The notes below the pieces were generated by a model. It searched no databases. It had not been told where the DNA came from and saw nothing but the letters and a program-made list of their open reading frames with translations. 64,000 nt of DNA, taken from CATOSP01 sp965197545 (lineage in GTDB: Bacteria; Chloroflexota; Dehalococcoidia; Lucifugimonadales; UBA3495). The position numbers were made by a program, and so were the translations under genes. Location: positions 1,054,001-1,118,000 of the forward strand of contig CBDANJ010000007.1 in NCBI GenBank assembly GCA_965197545.1, written 5' to 3'. Shown piece by piece: positions 35,172 to 43,786 of the stretch (its first letter is position 1; each line of letters opens with the position of its first letter).

Positions 35172-36506
35172 GTGCTCGAAAACCTAACCGAGAAGTTGAC
35201 CGGAATCATGGGGCGGCTCACGAGTAGGGGCCGCTTGACGGAGAAGGACATCGACGACGCCATGGGCCAGGTGCGCCGGTCACTGCTGGAAGCCGACGTC
35301 AACTTCCGGGTCGCCAGGGATTTCGTTGCGGCGGTCAAAGAGAGAGCCCAGGGCGCGGACGTCATGGAGAGTCTTACCCCCGGCCAGCAGGTGGTTAAGA
35401 TCGTCCACGAAGAGCTAACTGCCATGTTGGATGGAGGCGACCACCGGATAGTGCCCTCCAGCCAGCCCACGAATGTCCTCATGCTGGTGGGCCTTCAAGG
35501 GTCGGGAAAGACAACCACGGCGGCCAAGCTGGCGCTGGCGCTGCGACGGCAGAACCACAAGTCGCTGCTTATAGCCGCCGACCTACGCCGCCCGGCTGCG
35601 ATCCAACAATTGGAGACCCTGGGCAAACAGCTAGACGTCCCGGTGTATTCCGAGGACCCAGCCTCATCCAGCGTGGTCCAGGTTGCCAAGGCCGGTGTGC
35701 GCCGGGCCGAAGAATTGGGTGTCAACTGGGCGATTATCGACACCGGCGGGCGTTTGCAGATCGATGATGATCTCATGAAGGAGTTGGAAAGCGTCAAGGA
35801 CGCCGTCAATCCGCAAGAGACCTTGCTGGTAGTGGACGCTATGACCGGCCAAGACGCGGTGAACGCCGCGGAAGGTTTCCACCAGCGAGTCTCCCTCACC
35901 GGTCTCATCATGAGCAAAATGGACGGCGACGCCAGGGGCGGCGCGGCCCTGTCCGTGACCCGGGTAACCGGTGTGCCCATCAAGTATATGGGTGTGGGCG
36001 AACGTTCCGACGCCCTGGAGGCCTTTCACCCCGACCGAATGGCGTCCCGCATCCTGGCGATGGGGGACGTGCTGTCCCTCATCGAAAAGGCCCAGGAAGC
36101 GGTGGACGAAAACCAGGCCAAGGAGTTGGAGCGCAAGTTCCGGCAGGCAACTTTCGACCTGGACGACTTCCTGCAGCAAATTCAAACGGTCAAGAAGATG
36201 GGCTCCTTGAGCCAGATTATGGAGATGATCCCCGGTATGAGCCAGATGGGCTCGAAGATACCCGCTGGATCCCTGGATGACGGCCAGGTCCAACGAGTGG
36301 AGGCTATCATCCGGTCCATGACCGTCGAGGAGCGCCACCGCCCGGAAATCCTGAACAACAGCCGGAAGCGGCGAATTTCCCGGGGTAGCGGCACGACTCC
36401 CCAGGACATCAACCAGCTCTTGAACCAGTTTAGGCAGACTCAAAAGCTGATGCGTCAGCTAAGCCGGTCACGCAACCCCAAGAACCTGATGAATATGTTC
36501 CGGTAG
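35172..36506 (+). CDS. ffh: Signal recognition particle protein Ffh
   Basis: 444 residues starting at GTG 35172. The N-domain opens LENLTEKLTGIMGRLTSRG; the GTPase G-domain has G1 GLQGSGKTTTAAKLA, G3 DTGGRLQIDDDL, and G4 SKMDGDARGG (TKxD equivalent), followed by the methionine-rich M-domain with SQIMEMIPGMSQMGSK and RGSGTTPQDINQLLNQ. It binds SRP RNA and signal peptides of ribosome-nascent chains and delivers them to FtsY. The 4.5S RNA gene is not seen in the window. Confidence 0.97.
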   Translation: MLENLTEKLTGIMGRLTSRGRLTEKDIDDAMGQVRRSLLEADVNFRVARDFVAAVKERAQGADVMESLTPGQQVVKIVHEELTAMLDGGDHRIVPSSQPTNVLMLVGLQGSGKTTTAAKLALALRRQNHKSLLIAADLRRPAAIQQLETLGKQLDVPVYSEDPASSSVVQVAKAGVRRAEELGVNWAIIDTGGRLQIDDDLMKELESVKDAVNPQETLLVVDAMTGQDAVNAAEGFHQRVSLTGLIMSKMDGDARGGAALSVTRVTGVPIKYMGVGERSDALEAFHPDRMASRILAMGDVLSLIEKAQEAVDENQAKELERKFRQATFDLDDFLQQIQTVKKMGSLSQIMEMIPGMSQMGSKIPAGSLDDGQVQRVEAIIRSMTVEERHRPEILNNSRKRRISRGSGTTPQDINQLLNQFRQTQKLMRQLSRSRNPKNLMNMFR

Positions 36507-36511
36507 GGAAA

Positions 36512-37435
36512 CTACCCCATGGGTGTGCGCATGGCGGCGAACATGTACACGGTGGCGTAAGTCCGCCACGGCGACCACTGTTGGCAATACTCTTCGACCT
36601 CTTTGTCGTTTACCGGTTGGCCGCCGAAGCCTAGATTTGACACCGTCCGTCTCAACGCCAGATCGCCAAGGGGCAGCGCGTTGGGCCTGCCCAGGGCGCG
36701 GACCAACAGCCATTGAGCAGTCCACGGGCCCACGCCGCGCAAGCTCGTGACACGGCTAATGACTTCCCCATCGTCGAGCCGATGCAAAGACTCCAGCCCT
36801 TCCGACTCTTCCAGCGCGGACACGGCGATTCCCTGCACATACTCGGCCTTACGCCAACTGAGCTTGAGTCTCCGAAGCTCCTCCACCGCCGCTTCCGCCA
36901 ACCGGCCGGGGCGTGGGAAAGCGTAGTAAGTGACTCCATCGGCAATCAGCCGAGGACCGTAGGTCTCGATTAAGAGCGTGCGAATCACCCTGGCGACCTG
37001 GGCGCTTATCTGCTGCCCCAGTATTGCCAGGACCAGCGCCTCAAAGACGGTGGCGGTATGTGGAAGGTGGAGCCCGCGAAATCGCTCCACAAAGCCGGAT
37101 AGGATGTGGTCGCGGCTGGCCATGCTGTAGAAGGGTCCCAGGTCCTGGTCCGCGCCCAGAAGCCAGCCGACCCGCCTGGCGGCGTTGGCGACGTCTTCGG
37201 CCCCCAAGCGTTCACCCTGAAGGTCGATTTGTAGCCTGGGTTGGTCCACGCTTCCCACGGATGAGACCGAAGCCAGCAGCAGATTCCCGCCGAGGTCGAG
37301 CAACCGCCGGCACACGCCGTCTTCCAGCGAGTCCGACCCGTAGCGTCCTTGGAAGTAAGTGTGGTATCCGGCTGTCAGGTCGAAATCGAAGGGAGGTACA
37401 GGCTCGATGAAGGTGGTCTCGCGGGACATGCTCAC
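36512..37435 (-). CDS. alkA: DNA-3-methyladenine glycosylase II (AlkA-like)
   Basis: 307 residues with an HhH-GPD fold: LAILGQQISAQVARVIR, then the hairpin-helix-hairpin LRGVGPWTAQWLLVRALGRP followed by LPLGDLALRR, in which the Asp is the catalytic residue of the family. The ~110-residue N-terminal domain (FDFDLTAGYHTYFQGRYG) matches AlkA-type enzymes. It removes alkylated purines. GTG 37435 overlaps the stop of the upstream thpR as GTGA, so co-translation is likely. Convergent with ffh, 5 bases apart. Confidence 0.87.
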   Translation of the reverse strand: MSMSRETTFIEPVPPFDFDLTAGYHTYFQGRYGSDSLEDGVCRRLLDLGGNLLLASVSSVGSVDQPRLQIDLQGERLGAEDVANAARRVGWLLGADQDLGPFYSMASRDHILSGFVERFRGLHLPHTATVFEALVLAILGQQISAQVARVIRTLLIETYGPRLIADGVTYYAFPRPGRLAEAAVEELRRLKLSWRKAEYVQGIAVSALEESEGLESLHRLDDGEVISRVTSLRGVGPWTAQWLLVRALGRPNALPLGDLALRRTVSNLGFGGQPVNDKEVEEYCQQWSPWRTYATVYMFAAMRTPMG

Positions 37436-38025
37436 CGGAGTTCCGCCGAACCCAAGGAGGTGTATACCGCTCCCTGGGGCAGAAGGACGCTGCGAATGAG
37501 ATGGACAGAGTCGACTTGCCAGGGCTGACTTGGCCTCATCTTTATGGAGGAAAGCGAATCGCCAATAGCCTGTCTCTGTTTTGGCCTGACCCCGTCACGC
37601 ACACGTCCAATGGTGAGATGGGGCCGGAAGGGTCTCCGCTCCCGTTGAAAACCGAGGCCGGACATGGCTGTTTCCACCGACTCTTGAATTAGGGACAACG
37701 CTGCAAGGTCTCCGGTAACACCGGCCCAAAGTACCCTGGGCTGTCTCTCATTGGGGAACATCCCCAACCTGGAGAGGCTTAAGTGAAATACGCTATGACC
37801 ATCTGATGATTTCCTCATGGACTCCATGACTTCTTGAGCTTGGCCCGAGGGGATATCACCCAGGAACTTCAAGGTCAAATGGACCCCATCCGGGTTCACC
37901 CAGCGAACGCCGTTCCCGGTAGCCTCTTCCAGCCGGGCCATGGCCTGGGCCAAGGTCTCACGCGCCTGCTCGGAAATATGGAGGGCGATAAAGGCGCGTA
38001 TCTTTGCTTCGGCGGTTGGCATCAT
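37432..38025 (-). CDS. thpR: RNA 2',3'-cyclic phosphodiesterase (ThpR/LigT)
   Basis: 197 residues, standard length. Two HxTx motifs: HLTLKFLGDIP at ~48-58 and HLTIGRVRDG at ~136-145, giving the twin catalytic histidines of the 2H phosphoesterase superfamily. The enzyme opens 2',3'-cyclic phosphates at RNA ends. Its ATG overlaps the upstream glycosylase stop (ATGA), and its stop overlaps alkA, so three genes of the minus strand form a tightly coupled operon. Confidence 0.92.
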   Translation of the reverse strand: MMPTAEAKIRAFIALHISEQARETLAQAMARLEEATGNGVRWVNPDGVHLTLKFLGDIPSGQAQEVMESMRKSSDGHSVFHLSLSRLGMFPNERQPRVLWAGVTGDLAALSLIQESVETAMSGLGFQRERRPFRPHLTIGRVRDGVRPKQRQAIGDSLSSIKMRPSQPWQVDSVHLIRSVLLPQGAVYTSLGSAELR

Positions 38026-38558
38026 GCCGTCTCATCGAGAAACCGGCCCAACCGGCGATACCATTCGGCCAAGTCGTCTATCGAGTAGACGGCGTTGGCG
38101 GGGCTGGGGTTGGGAGTTACGAAGATCTGGGTGCTGCCGATGGCCCGCTCTTGAAGCCCCAACTCCGGGGACTCCCGTTCCCCTTCGGCGTAGCGGAGGT
38201 AGGCTTTGTACGCCATGACGCCGTGAAAGTTGGCGACGCGGGGTTGAAATGTCAGCAACTTGTCTCTAAGCACTGGCGCCCACTGTCGATAGTCGGCCGC
38301 CTTGAGCCCGGAACCCTGGGCCGTTGCCCGTTTCACCACGTCGGTGAACCCGATTCCGTCAACAAGCAACGACGCGTCGTCTTCAGGTCCCAGGTCGCGG
38401 CCCACGAGCCCGGAACGGTTCAACGCGGGCCAGAACCTGTTGCGCGGGTTGGCGAAATAATGGCCGGCCCGGATGGACGGGAGCGAAGGGTTTAGCCCCA
38501 CGAACACCAGGTCCAGGCGGTCGCGAAGGTAGTCTGGAAGCGTCGGCGTATCTTCCAA
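38022..38558 (-). CDS. mug: Mismatch-specific G/T(U) DNA glycosylase (MUG-type)
   Basis: 178 residues. The MUG motif GLNPS is in VFVGLNPSLPS at ~19-29, followed by NPRNRFWPALNRSGL, and the second motif is VTPNPSPANA near the C-terminus. These proteins excise uracil or thymine opposite guanine. The family position is clear; the specificity is inferred. First gene of the alkA-thpR-mug operon in transcription order. Confidence 0.85.
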   Translation of the reverse strand: MEDTPTLPDYLRDRLDLVFVGLNPSLPSIRAGHYFANPRNRFWPALNRSGLVGRDLGPEDDASLLVDGIGFTDVVKRATAQGSGLKAADYRQWAPVLRDKLLTFQPRVANFHGVMAYKAYLRYAEGERESPELGLQERAIGSTQIFVTPNPSPANAVYSIDDLAEWYRRLGRFLDETA

Positions 38559-38609
38559 CTTGTTTTCTCCCGAGGTTTCTCCAAGGCGTTCTTCTGGCCG
38601 GGCTAGAAT

Positions 38610-39455
38610 TCAGGGCGTTAGCCCGAAAAGTTTGGCTGCGTTTCCACCAAGAATCGAGGCGCGGGACTCGATGCCCAAGCAAGCCTCATCAACCTGCCCT
38701 AGGGCCCTGGCCACCCGTACCAAAGGGTAGTCACTGGCGAATAACAACTTGTCAGCTCCCACCAGCCGGGAAACTTCGGCGTATACTTGGGCCTCGTACA
38801 AGAACGGGCTCGCGGCGGAGTCGAAGTACACGTTACGGAGAACTTCCGGCACTTCCGGCATCAACGCATAAAAGGGCAATCCTCCTCCGAAGTGGGCGCA
38901 AATGATGAGATTGTCCGGGAAGTTTTTGATAAACCGGTATATCTTGTCCGGCGTGGTGCGGCCCTTGCCGGGGTACTCGTGGCCCACCGGCTCCGAGCAA
39001 TGCACCAGGACGGGTAGCCCCAGCCTGCGGGCAGCAGCCATGAATGGGGACAAGTCTGCGGCGTTGGTGATGTCGAAATCCTGGGTGTCCGGGTGAAGCT
39101 CCCCGACTCCCTTAAGTCCGGCGGAAGCGCACCGGTCCATCTCCTCCAACGCCCTCTCTGCCCAAGCGGGATTGACTGAACAGAAGCCGATGAGCCGGTC
39201 TGGAAATCGGTCCACTGATTGAATTATATAGTCGTTGGCCTCCCGCGCCACTTCGCGGTCACGCCAACCGACGCCCATCACAACGGCGCGCTCAACGCCG
39301 TCCCTGTCCATATCTTCCACCAGGGTATCCGCTGTTGCCAGACGCGCCCGAGGGTTGGCAAACATGCTGGCGAATGTGGCGTCCCTAGTTGCCAATTCCG
39401 CTCGGCGCGAGGGGAAATCCGGCGGGGCGATGTGACAGTGAGAGTCAATGAGCAT
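38610..39455 (-). CDS. Amidohydrolase family protein (TIM-barrel metal hydrolase or decarboxylase)
   Basis: 281 residues from ATG 39455; an upstream ATG at 39470 adds only five residues. The metal motif HCH is in MLIDSHCHIAPPDF. Later LPVLVHCSEP, ICAHFGGG and LLFASDYPLV supply the remaining histidine and aspartate ligands of the amidohydrolase-2 fold, whose members include ACMSD-type decarboxylases and lactonases. Substrate unknown. It is separated from the upstream transketolase region by the second MITE. Confidence 0.85.
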   Translation of the reverse strand: MLIDSHCHIAPPDFPSRRAELATRDATFASMFANPRARLATADTLVEDMDRDGVERAVVMGVGWRDREVAREANDYIIQSVDRFPDRLIGFCSVNPAWAERALEEMDRCASAGLKGVGELHPDTQDFDITNAADLSPFMAAARRLGLPVLVHCSEPVGHEYPGKGRTTPDKIYRFIKNFPDNLIICAHFGGGLPFYALMPEVPEVLRNVYFDSAASPFLYEAQVYAEVSRLVGADKLLFASDYPLVRVARALGQVDEACLGIESRASILGGNAAKLFGLTP

Positions 39456-39498
39456 GGAAATTGGGCCCAATTATAGGTACACGATTAACCGATTGCCA

Positions 39499-39664
39499 TC
39501 AGGGCCTTTTCATTTTCAGAAAGGTGTCCCCTCTCCCTCTGGGAGAGGGTCAGGGTGAGGGAGTTTCCACGCAAACTGACTTGCCGCAGCTACTACCATT
39601 GCAGGGAGAGTTGTCCCTCACCCCAGCACTCTCCCCACGGGAGAGGGCGAATGAAAAGGCCCTG
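39499..39664. mobile_element. MITE family B, 8-bp duplicated target
   Basis: A 166-base element with 15-base perfect terminal inverted repeats, CAGGGCCTTTTCATT at 39500-39514 and its complement at 39650-39664. It is flanked by GATTGCCA at 39491-39498 and 39665-39672; one extra base (T) sits between the left duplication and repeat. The interior has internal palindromes of the type CCTCTCCCTCTGGGAGAGGG and CTCTCCCCACGGGAGAGGG. No protein is encoded. Sequence is different from family A. Confidence 0.8.
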
Positions 39665-39785
39665 GATTGCCAGTTGACCGCCTAGACATTCTGACGGGGG
39701 CAGGCTTATAATTTTGTCGCCGAATTTTCGACCCGCGTCCCTTTGCGCATGGCTGACAAGGGGGCCGGTCCGGTGGGGGTGAGCG

Positions 39786-40625
39786 TTGACAACAAGCACT
39801 ACCAGAGCAGGCCAGGCGTACGATGCCGAAGGTTTAGCCTTGTTGGCCCGTGAGCTACGGCGCGACGTTGTCAACACTATTTACGCCGCCGGGAGCGGTC
39901 ATCCGGGGGGCTCCCTGTCCGAGTTGGACATTCTCGTCTCCCTCTACTTCCGGGAGATGCGTCACGATCCACAGAACCCTCAGTGGCCTGACCGGGACCG
40001 TTTGGTCCTCAGCAAAGGTCACGCCTCTCCGGGGCTTTACGCCGTGCTGGCGAAGGCTGGCTACATTCCCCACGAGGAGCTGGGGACCTTCCGTAAACTG
40101 AACAGCCGTCTGCAGGGCCACGCCCACCCCATGGCGCCGGGAGTGGAGATGAACTCCGGCTCCCTGGGCATGGGGCTCTCCTTCGCGCTTGGCTGCGCTC
40201 TCGCGGCCAAGATGGATAAGCGGGACAGCCTGGTCTATGCGGTGCTGGGAGACGGTGAATGCGACGAAGGTGAAGTTTGGGAGGCCGCTATGGCCGCGTC
40301 CCATCACAAGGCGACCAACCTGATCGCCTTCGTGGACCGCAACCGGATCCAGAACGACCGGCACACCGACGAAGTCATGACCTTGGAGCCGCTGGCGGGG
40401 AAGTGGCGCGCCTTTGGTTGGCGCGTCTACGAGACATCCGGCCACGACTACCCCGAACTGCTGGAGACAATCGCAAAGGCTAAACGGCGCCGCACCCGGC
40501 CCACGGCGATCATCGCCCATACGGTCAAGGGAAAGGGCGTGTCGTTTATGGAAGACAACCCCGCATTCCACGGGCGGGCGCCCAATCAGGAAGAGTTCGA
40601 AGCGGCAATGAAGGAGCTCGCGTAA
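39786..40625 (+). CDS. Transketolase, N-terminal subunit
   Basis: 279 residues, starting at TTG 39786 (weak GGGGG upstream). The split, two-gene form of transketolase: this subunit holds the thiamine-diphosphate pyrophosphate-binding part, seen as VLGDGECDEGEVWEAAMAASH (GDGx24-27NN-type motif, with FVDRNRIQNDRH) and the N-terminal AAGSGHPGGSLSELDILVSL and LSKGHASPGLYAVL. With the C-subunit it transfers two-carbon ketol groups in the pentose phosphate pathway. The C-subunit follows with a one-base overlap but is frameshifted. Confidence 0.9.
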   Translation: MTTSTTRAGQAYDAEGLALLARELRRDVVNTIYAAGSGHPGGSLSELDILVSLYFREMRHDPQNPQWPDRDRLVLSKGHASPGLYAVLAKAGYIPHEELGTFRKLNSRLQGHAHPMAPGVEMNSGSLGMGLSFALGCALAAKMDKRDSLVYAVLGDGECDEGEVWEAAMAASHHKATNLIAFVDRNRIQNDRHTDEVMTLEPLAGKWRAFGWRVYETSGHDYPELLETIAKAKRRRTRPTAIIAHTVKGKGVSFMEDNPAFHGRAPNQEEFEAAMKELA

Positions 40626-41573
40626 TGGTGGCGCAAAAGCAGATGGGGTCTACTCGCGAGACCTTTGGCCGGACCTTGCTGGAGATCGCCGGCGAACACC
40701 CGGAGATAGTCGTCCTAGGCGGCGACCTGAACGTATCCGTTTTTACCCACCTCTGGCGAGACCAATACCCCGAGCGGTTCTTCGACTTTGGCCCAGCCGA
40801 GCAGAACATGGTCGGGGTTGGAGCTGGCCTGGCTGCATCCGGGAAGACGCCGTTCGTGGCGACCTTCGCGGTGTTTGGGGTCGGCAGGCCCTTTGACCAA
40901 TTGCGTGTGCTGGTAGCCCAGCCTCATCTAAACGTCAAGCTGGTCTGCACCCACGCGGGTATCCTGACCGGGGAAGACGGAATGTCGGCTCACGGCATCG
41001 AAGACATCGCGCTGGCCTGCTCCCTGGCGGGCTTCACCGTTGTCTGTCCTGCTGATTCTGTGGAGGCGGCCCAGGCCGTGCGGGCGGCGGCAAAGACCGA
41101 TGGCCCCCTTCTACATACGGCTGTCCCGCGCCAACACTCCGGTGATCCACGATAGTGACTACCAGTTCAAGCTGGGTGAGGCCGAAAGTGGTCCGGCAGG
41201 GCTCCGACCTGACGATTGTCGGGACTGGGGTGATGGTGTCCGTCGGGCTCGATGCCGCCGAGCTCTTGGAACAAGAGGGCATCTACGGCGAGGGTGATCA
41301 ACGTCCATACGCTGAGCCCGATCGACGAAGCGGCCATTCTCGGCGCGGCCCGGGACACCGGGGCGATAGTCACCGCGGAGGAACACGCTGTCCCACGGCG
41401 GCCTCGGCAGCATCGTCGCGCAGGTGGTTGGCCAGGGCAGTCCTGTCCCCTTGGAGATGGTGGCTCTGCGGGGTTACAGCGAGTCCGGGACCGCAAACGA
41501 GTTGATGGCCAAGGCGGGCCTGACTGCGGAGGCCATAAGGGATGCGGCCAAGCGGGCTATCCAGCGAAAATAG
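40625..41573 (+). pseudogene. Transketolase, C-terminal subunit, four frameshifts
   Basis: The first ~160 residues are normal (TRETFGRTLLEIAGEHPEIV, then LVCTHAGILTGEDGMSAHGI). Homology then moves between frames four times: at ~41104-41108 (five Cs where four are needed), ~41190 (extra G), ~41290 (extra G), and ~41391 (extra C). Each step is one inserted base. With the four removed, the product would be ~314 residues ending AIRDAAKRAIQRK, with no other damage. That is the expected length of a C-subunit. The insertions may be consensus errors in homopolymers or real inactivation. Confidence 0.85.
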
Positions 41574-41594
41574 CCGGGACCGGCCTCGTGGATT

Positions 41595-42151
41595 TTGAAT
41601 TCCGGACCCGCAAGCTTAAATGGCCTTTTGGGTGGTCCGGCCCCAAGTTTCACGCTGCCAGACCCGAATGGGGATTTCGTCGGCCTGGGTTCGTATTTGG
41701 GCCAGCCGTTGATTCTGGTCTTCCCGCGTCATTTCACCTGACTCCCCTGTCGCGAGCCCCTGTCGCGGTTGCGGCGCAGATTCGAGGAGGTTCGCGCATT
41801 TGGGGGAGGGTGGTGGCGGTGTCCTTCGAGCCCAGTGACCTGCTGGTACGGCAATCGCGGCTCATGCAGCTACCATTTCCGTTGCTCTCTGACCCTGAGC
41901 GTGACGTCTACCGCGCTTACCAGTTGCCCACAGGGACGGCTTCACAGGTTTTCGGGGCGTCAGCTTTGTTCGCCTATGCGAAGTTGCTTTTCCAGGGCAG
42001 ATGGGCTGGGTTTCACAGGAGCGATCTTCCGCAGTTAGGCGGGGACTTCGTGATCGATGCGGAGGGGATAGTTCGGTTTGAGTACCGGAGCGCGGCCCCT
42101 CATGACCGTCCGGAAGTTGACAGGCTCTTGAGGGTCCTTGGAACGATATAG
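41595..42151 (+). CDS. PRXL2/SelL-like peroxiredoxin-fold protein, probable selenoprotein (Sec-x-x-Cys), with one frameshift
   Basis: The frame reads ...PSFTLPDPNG..., ...LILVFPRHFT, then TGA (41739-41741), then LPCREPLSRL with no shift, so the redox motif is Sec-Leu-Pro-Cys where relatives have CxxC. Downstream near 41802 one G seems missing from a run, and the family sequence continues in another frame from RVVAVSFEPSDLL through LPQLGGDFVIDAEGIVRFEY to TAG 42149. The start is uncertain; TTG 41595 is used (Sec would be residue 49). GC hairpins follow the TGA. It would be a thiol or selenol peroxidase/reductase of the AhpC-TSA_2 type. The patch at 41.1-41.8 kb also has other frameshifts, so errors are possible. 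Confidence 0.72.
41739..41776 (+). promoter_or_regulatory. Candidate bacterial SECIS region after the in-frame TGA of the peroxiredoxin gene
   Basis: Two alternative hairpins follow TGA 41739-41741. One has arms CGCGA / TCGCG (41751-41755 and 41763-41767) with a seven-base G-initial loop. The other has arms TGTCGC / GCGGCG (41761-41766 and 41771-41776, with G-U pairs) and a GGTT loop whose start is 25 bases after TGA, in the usual 16-37 range. Folding was done by eye and the two exclude each other. Confidence 0.45.
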
Positions 42152-42157
42152 AGCTGG

Positions 42158-42460
42158 CTAGTAGTCATCGTCGTCTTCGAAATCGTCGTCTGTAAACACA
42201 CCTGTCTCGCGCCCTTGAAACACGTGGATTACGAAGCCGTCCCTGGGAATCCCAACCGCATCTATGAGGTCCTCGTCGATGCAGGACATGATTTCCTGGA
42301 TAGAGTCTTGGGTGAGGCTTTCATCGACAGCTAAAGATACGTGGATCAATTCGAAGGAGAAATGGATATCTATCCTGCCGACGAGGCGATCGCCTTCCTG
42401 AATCGTGTAGGCTTCGGAGTAGGGAGTCCGAACCTCGCGTTCGAAGATAAACTCCGCCAC
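42158..42460 (-). CDS. Small hypothetical protein with acidic C-terminus
   Basis: 100 residues, no recognised family. The body MAEFIFEREVRTPYSEAY and RIDIHFSFELIHVSLAVDE suggests a small beta-rich fold; the C-terminus ends TDDDFEDDDDY, strongly acidic. ATG 42460. It follows proA by 15 bases on the minus strand and could be in that operon. The stop is 6 bases from the peroxiredoxin stop on the opposite strand. Confidence 0.55.
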   Translation of the reverse strand: MAEFIFEREVRTPYSEAYTIQEGDRLVGRIDIHFSFELIHVSLAVDESLTQDSIQEIMSCIDEDLIDAVGIPRDGFVIHVFQGRETGVFTDDDFEDDDDY

Positions 42461-42475
42461 GGCCCTCCTCCCGGT

Positions 42476-43786
42476 CTAGTCTCTAACTTGTCCGTCTCCG
42501 ATGACCACCCACTTGTAGGACATTAGCTCCTTCAGTCCCATCGGCCCCCGCGCATGGAACTTCTGTGTGCTAATACCAACTTCAGCGCCGAGGCCAAATT
42601 GACCCCCGTCATTGAACCGTGTGCTGGCGTTGACGAACACGGCGGAGGCGTCTACTTCGTCAAGGAACCTTTGGGCGGCCTCGCGGTCCTCGGTGACTAT
42701 GGCCTCGGAATGGCCCGAGCCGTAGGTCTCGATGTGGTCCAGGGCGTCGTCCAGTGAGTCGACCACTTTGACGGAAGCCAGCAGGGATAGGAACTCCGTT
42801 CCCCAGTCCTCTTCGTTGGCCGGTAGAATGCTCCCGACGCGAGAGCCATCGGTGGCGGCTTCGGACGAAGTTGGGTTGGGTCCAAGGATGCTCAGGGCGC
42901 GGTGGTCGCAATGCAGTTCCACACCGGCCTCGGTCAACTCGCGGGCGATTCGCGGAAGGCACCGGGGTGCGATCTCCGAGTGGACGATCACGGTGTCCAG
43001 TGCGTTACACACTGAGGGACGCTGCACTTTTGCGTTGAACACTATGCTGGCGGCTTTTTCCAGGTGCGCGTCCCGGTCTATGTAGGTGTGGCACACGCCG
43101 ATGCCGCCGGTGACTGCGGCCATGCTGGCGTTTTCGGCAACGAACCGGATCAAAGCGTCTCCGCCACGCGGGACCAACAAGTCGATGTACTCCTTCATTC
43201 CCAGAATGGCGTTGATCAAAGAGCGGTCAGGGTTGTCAATGAATTGGACTGACTCCACTGGCCCGCCGGCCCTGCAGATGGAATCGCGCACAAGGGCGGC
43301 CAAGGCCGCGTTGGAGTGCATGCTTTCCTTGCCCCCGCGCAGGACACAGGCGTTGCCCGACTTGAGGCATAGGACGGAAATGTCGATAGTAACGTTGGGG
43401 CGGCTCTCGTAGATGCTGCCGATCACTCCCAGAGGCACCCGGCGGCGGTCGATAAGCAGCCCATTGGGCATGGTCCTAGATTCCAGGGACTCTCCCACGG
43501 GGTCAGGCAGCGCCGCCACCTGGCGGACGTCCAAGGCCAGCGCATCCAGCCGGTCCCCCGTCAGGAGCAACCGGTCCAGCAGGGATTCGGTGAGGCCATC
43601 GTCTTTGCCGGCGGCGTAATCCAAGGCATTGGCATCTAGGATGGGCTGTTGATTGGACTCCAACGCCTCGGCGATGTTGACCAATATCGTGTTTTTCACC
43701 TCGGTGGAGAGTCTGGCCAATTCCCGGGAGGCCTCGCGGGCGGCTCTGGCCTGGTCCATCAGGTCTTCGATCGTGTTAGTCTTCAT
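42476..43786 (-). CDS. proA: Gamma-glutamyl phosphate reductase (glutamate-5-semialdehyde dehydrogenase)
   Basis: 436 residues from ATG 43786, which has GGAGA upstream. It reduces gamma-glutamyl phosphate to glutamate-5-semialdehyde in proline synthesis. Aldehyde dehydrogenase features: VPLGVIGSIYESRPNVTIDI, KSGNACVLRGGKES and the catalytic Cys in AKVQRPSVCNALDTVIVH. The C-terminus has ARGPMGLKELMSYKWV. The start overlaps the retropepsin-like gene by 11 bases, and proB lies just upstream, so proB, the small protease-like gene and proA form one operon. Confidence 0.95.
   Translation of the reverse strand: MKTNTIEDLMDQARAAREASRELARLSTEVKNTILVNIAEALESNQQPILDANALDYAAGKDDGLTESLLDRLLLTGDRLDALALDVRQVAALPDPVGESLESRTMPNGLLIDRRRVPLGVIGSIYESRPNVTIDISVLCLKSGNACVLRGGKESMHSNAALAALVRDSICRAGGPVESVQFIDNPDRSLINAILGMKEYIDLLVPRGGDALIRFVAENASMAAVTGGIGVCHTYIDRDAHLEKAASIVFNAKVQRPSVCNALDTVIVHSEIAPRCLPRIARELTEAGVELHCDHRALSILGPNPTSSEAATDGSRVGSILPANEEDWGTEFLSLLASVKVVDSLDDALDHIETYGSGHSEAIVTEDREAAQRFLDEVDASAVFVNASTRFNDGGQFGLGAEVGISTQKFHARGPMGLKELMSYKWVVIGDGQVRD

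Noticed and set aside
41252..42151. One 299-codon frame taken as a single gene
   Set aside because: Its first part is transketolase sequence in a shifted frame, its middle is out of phase with the peroxiredoxin motif, and only its last ~115 codons belong to the peroxiredoxin gene. It is a chimera produced by frameshifts.
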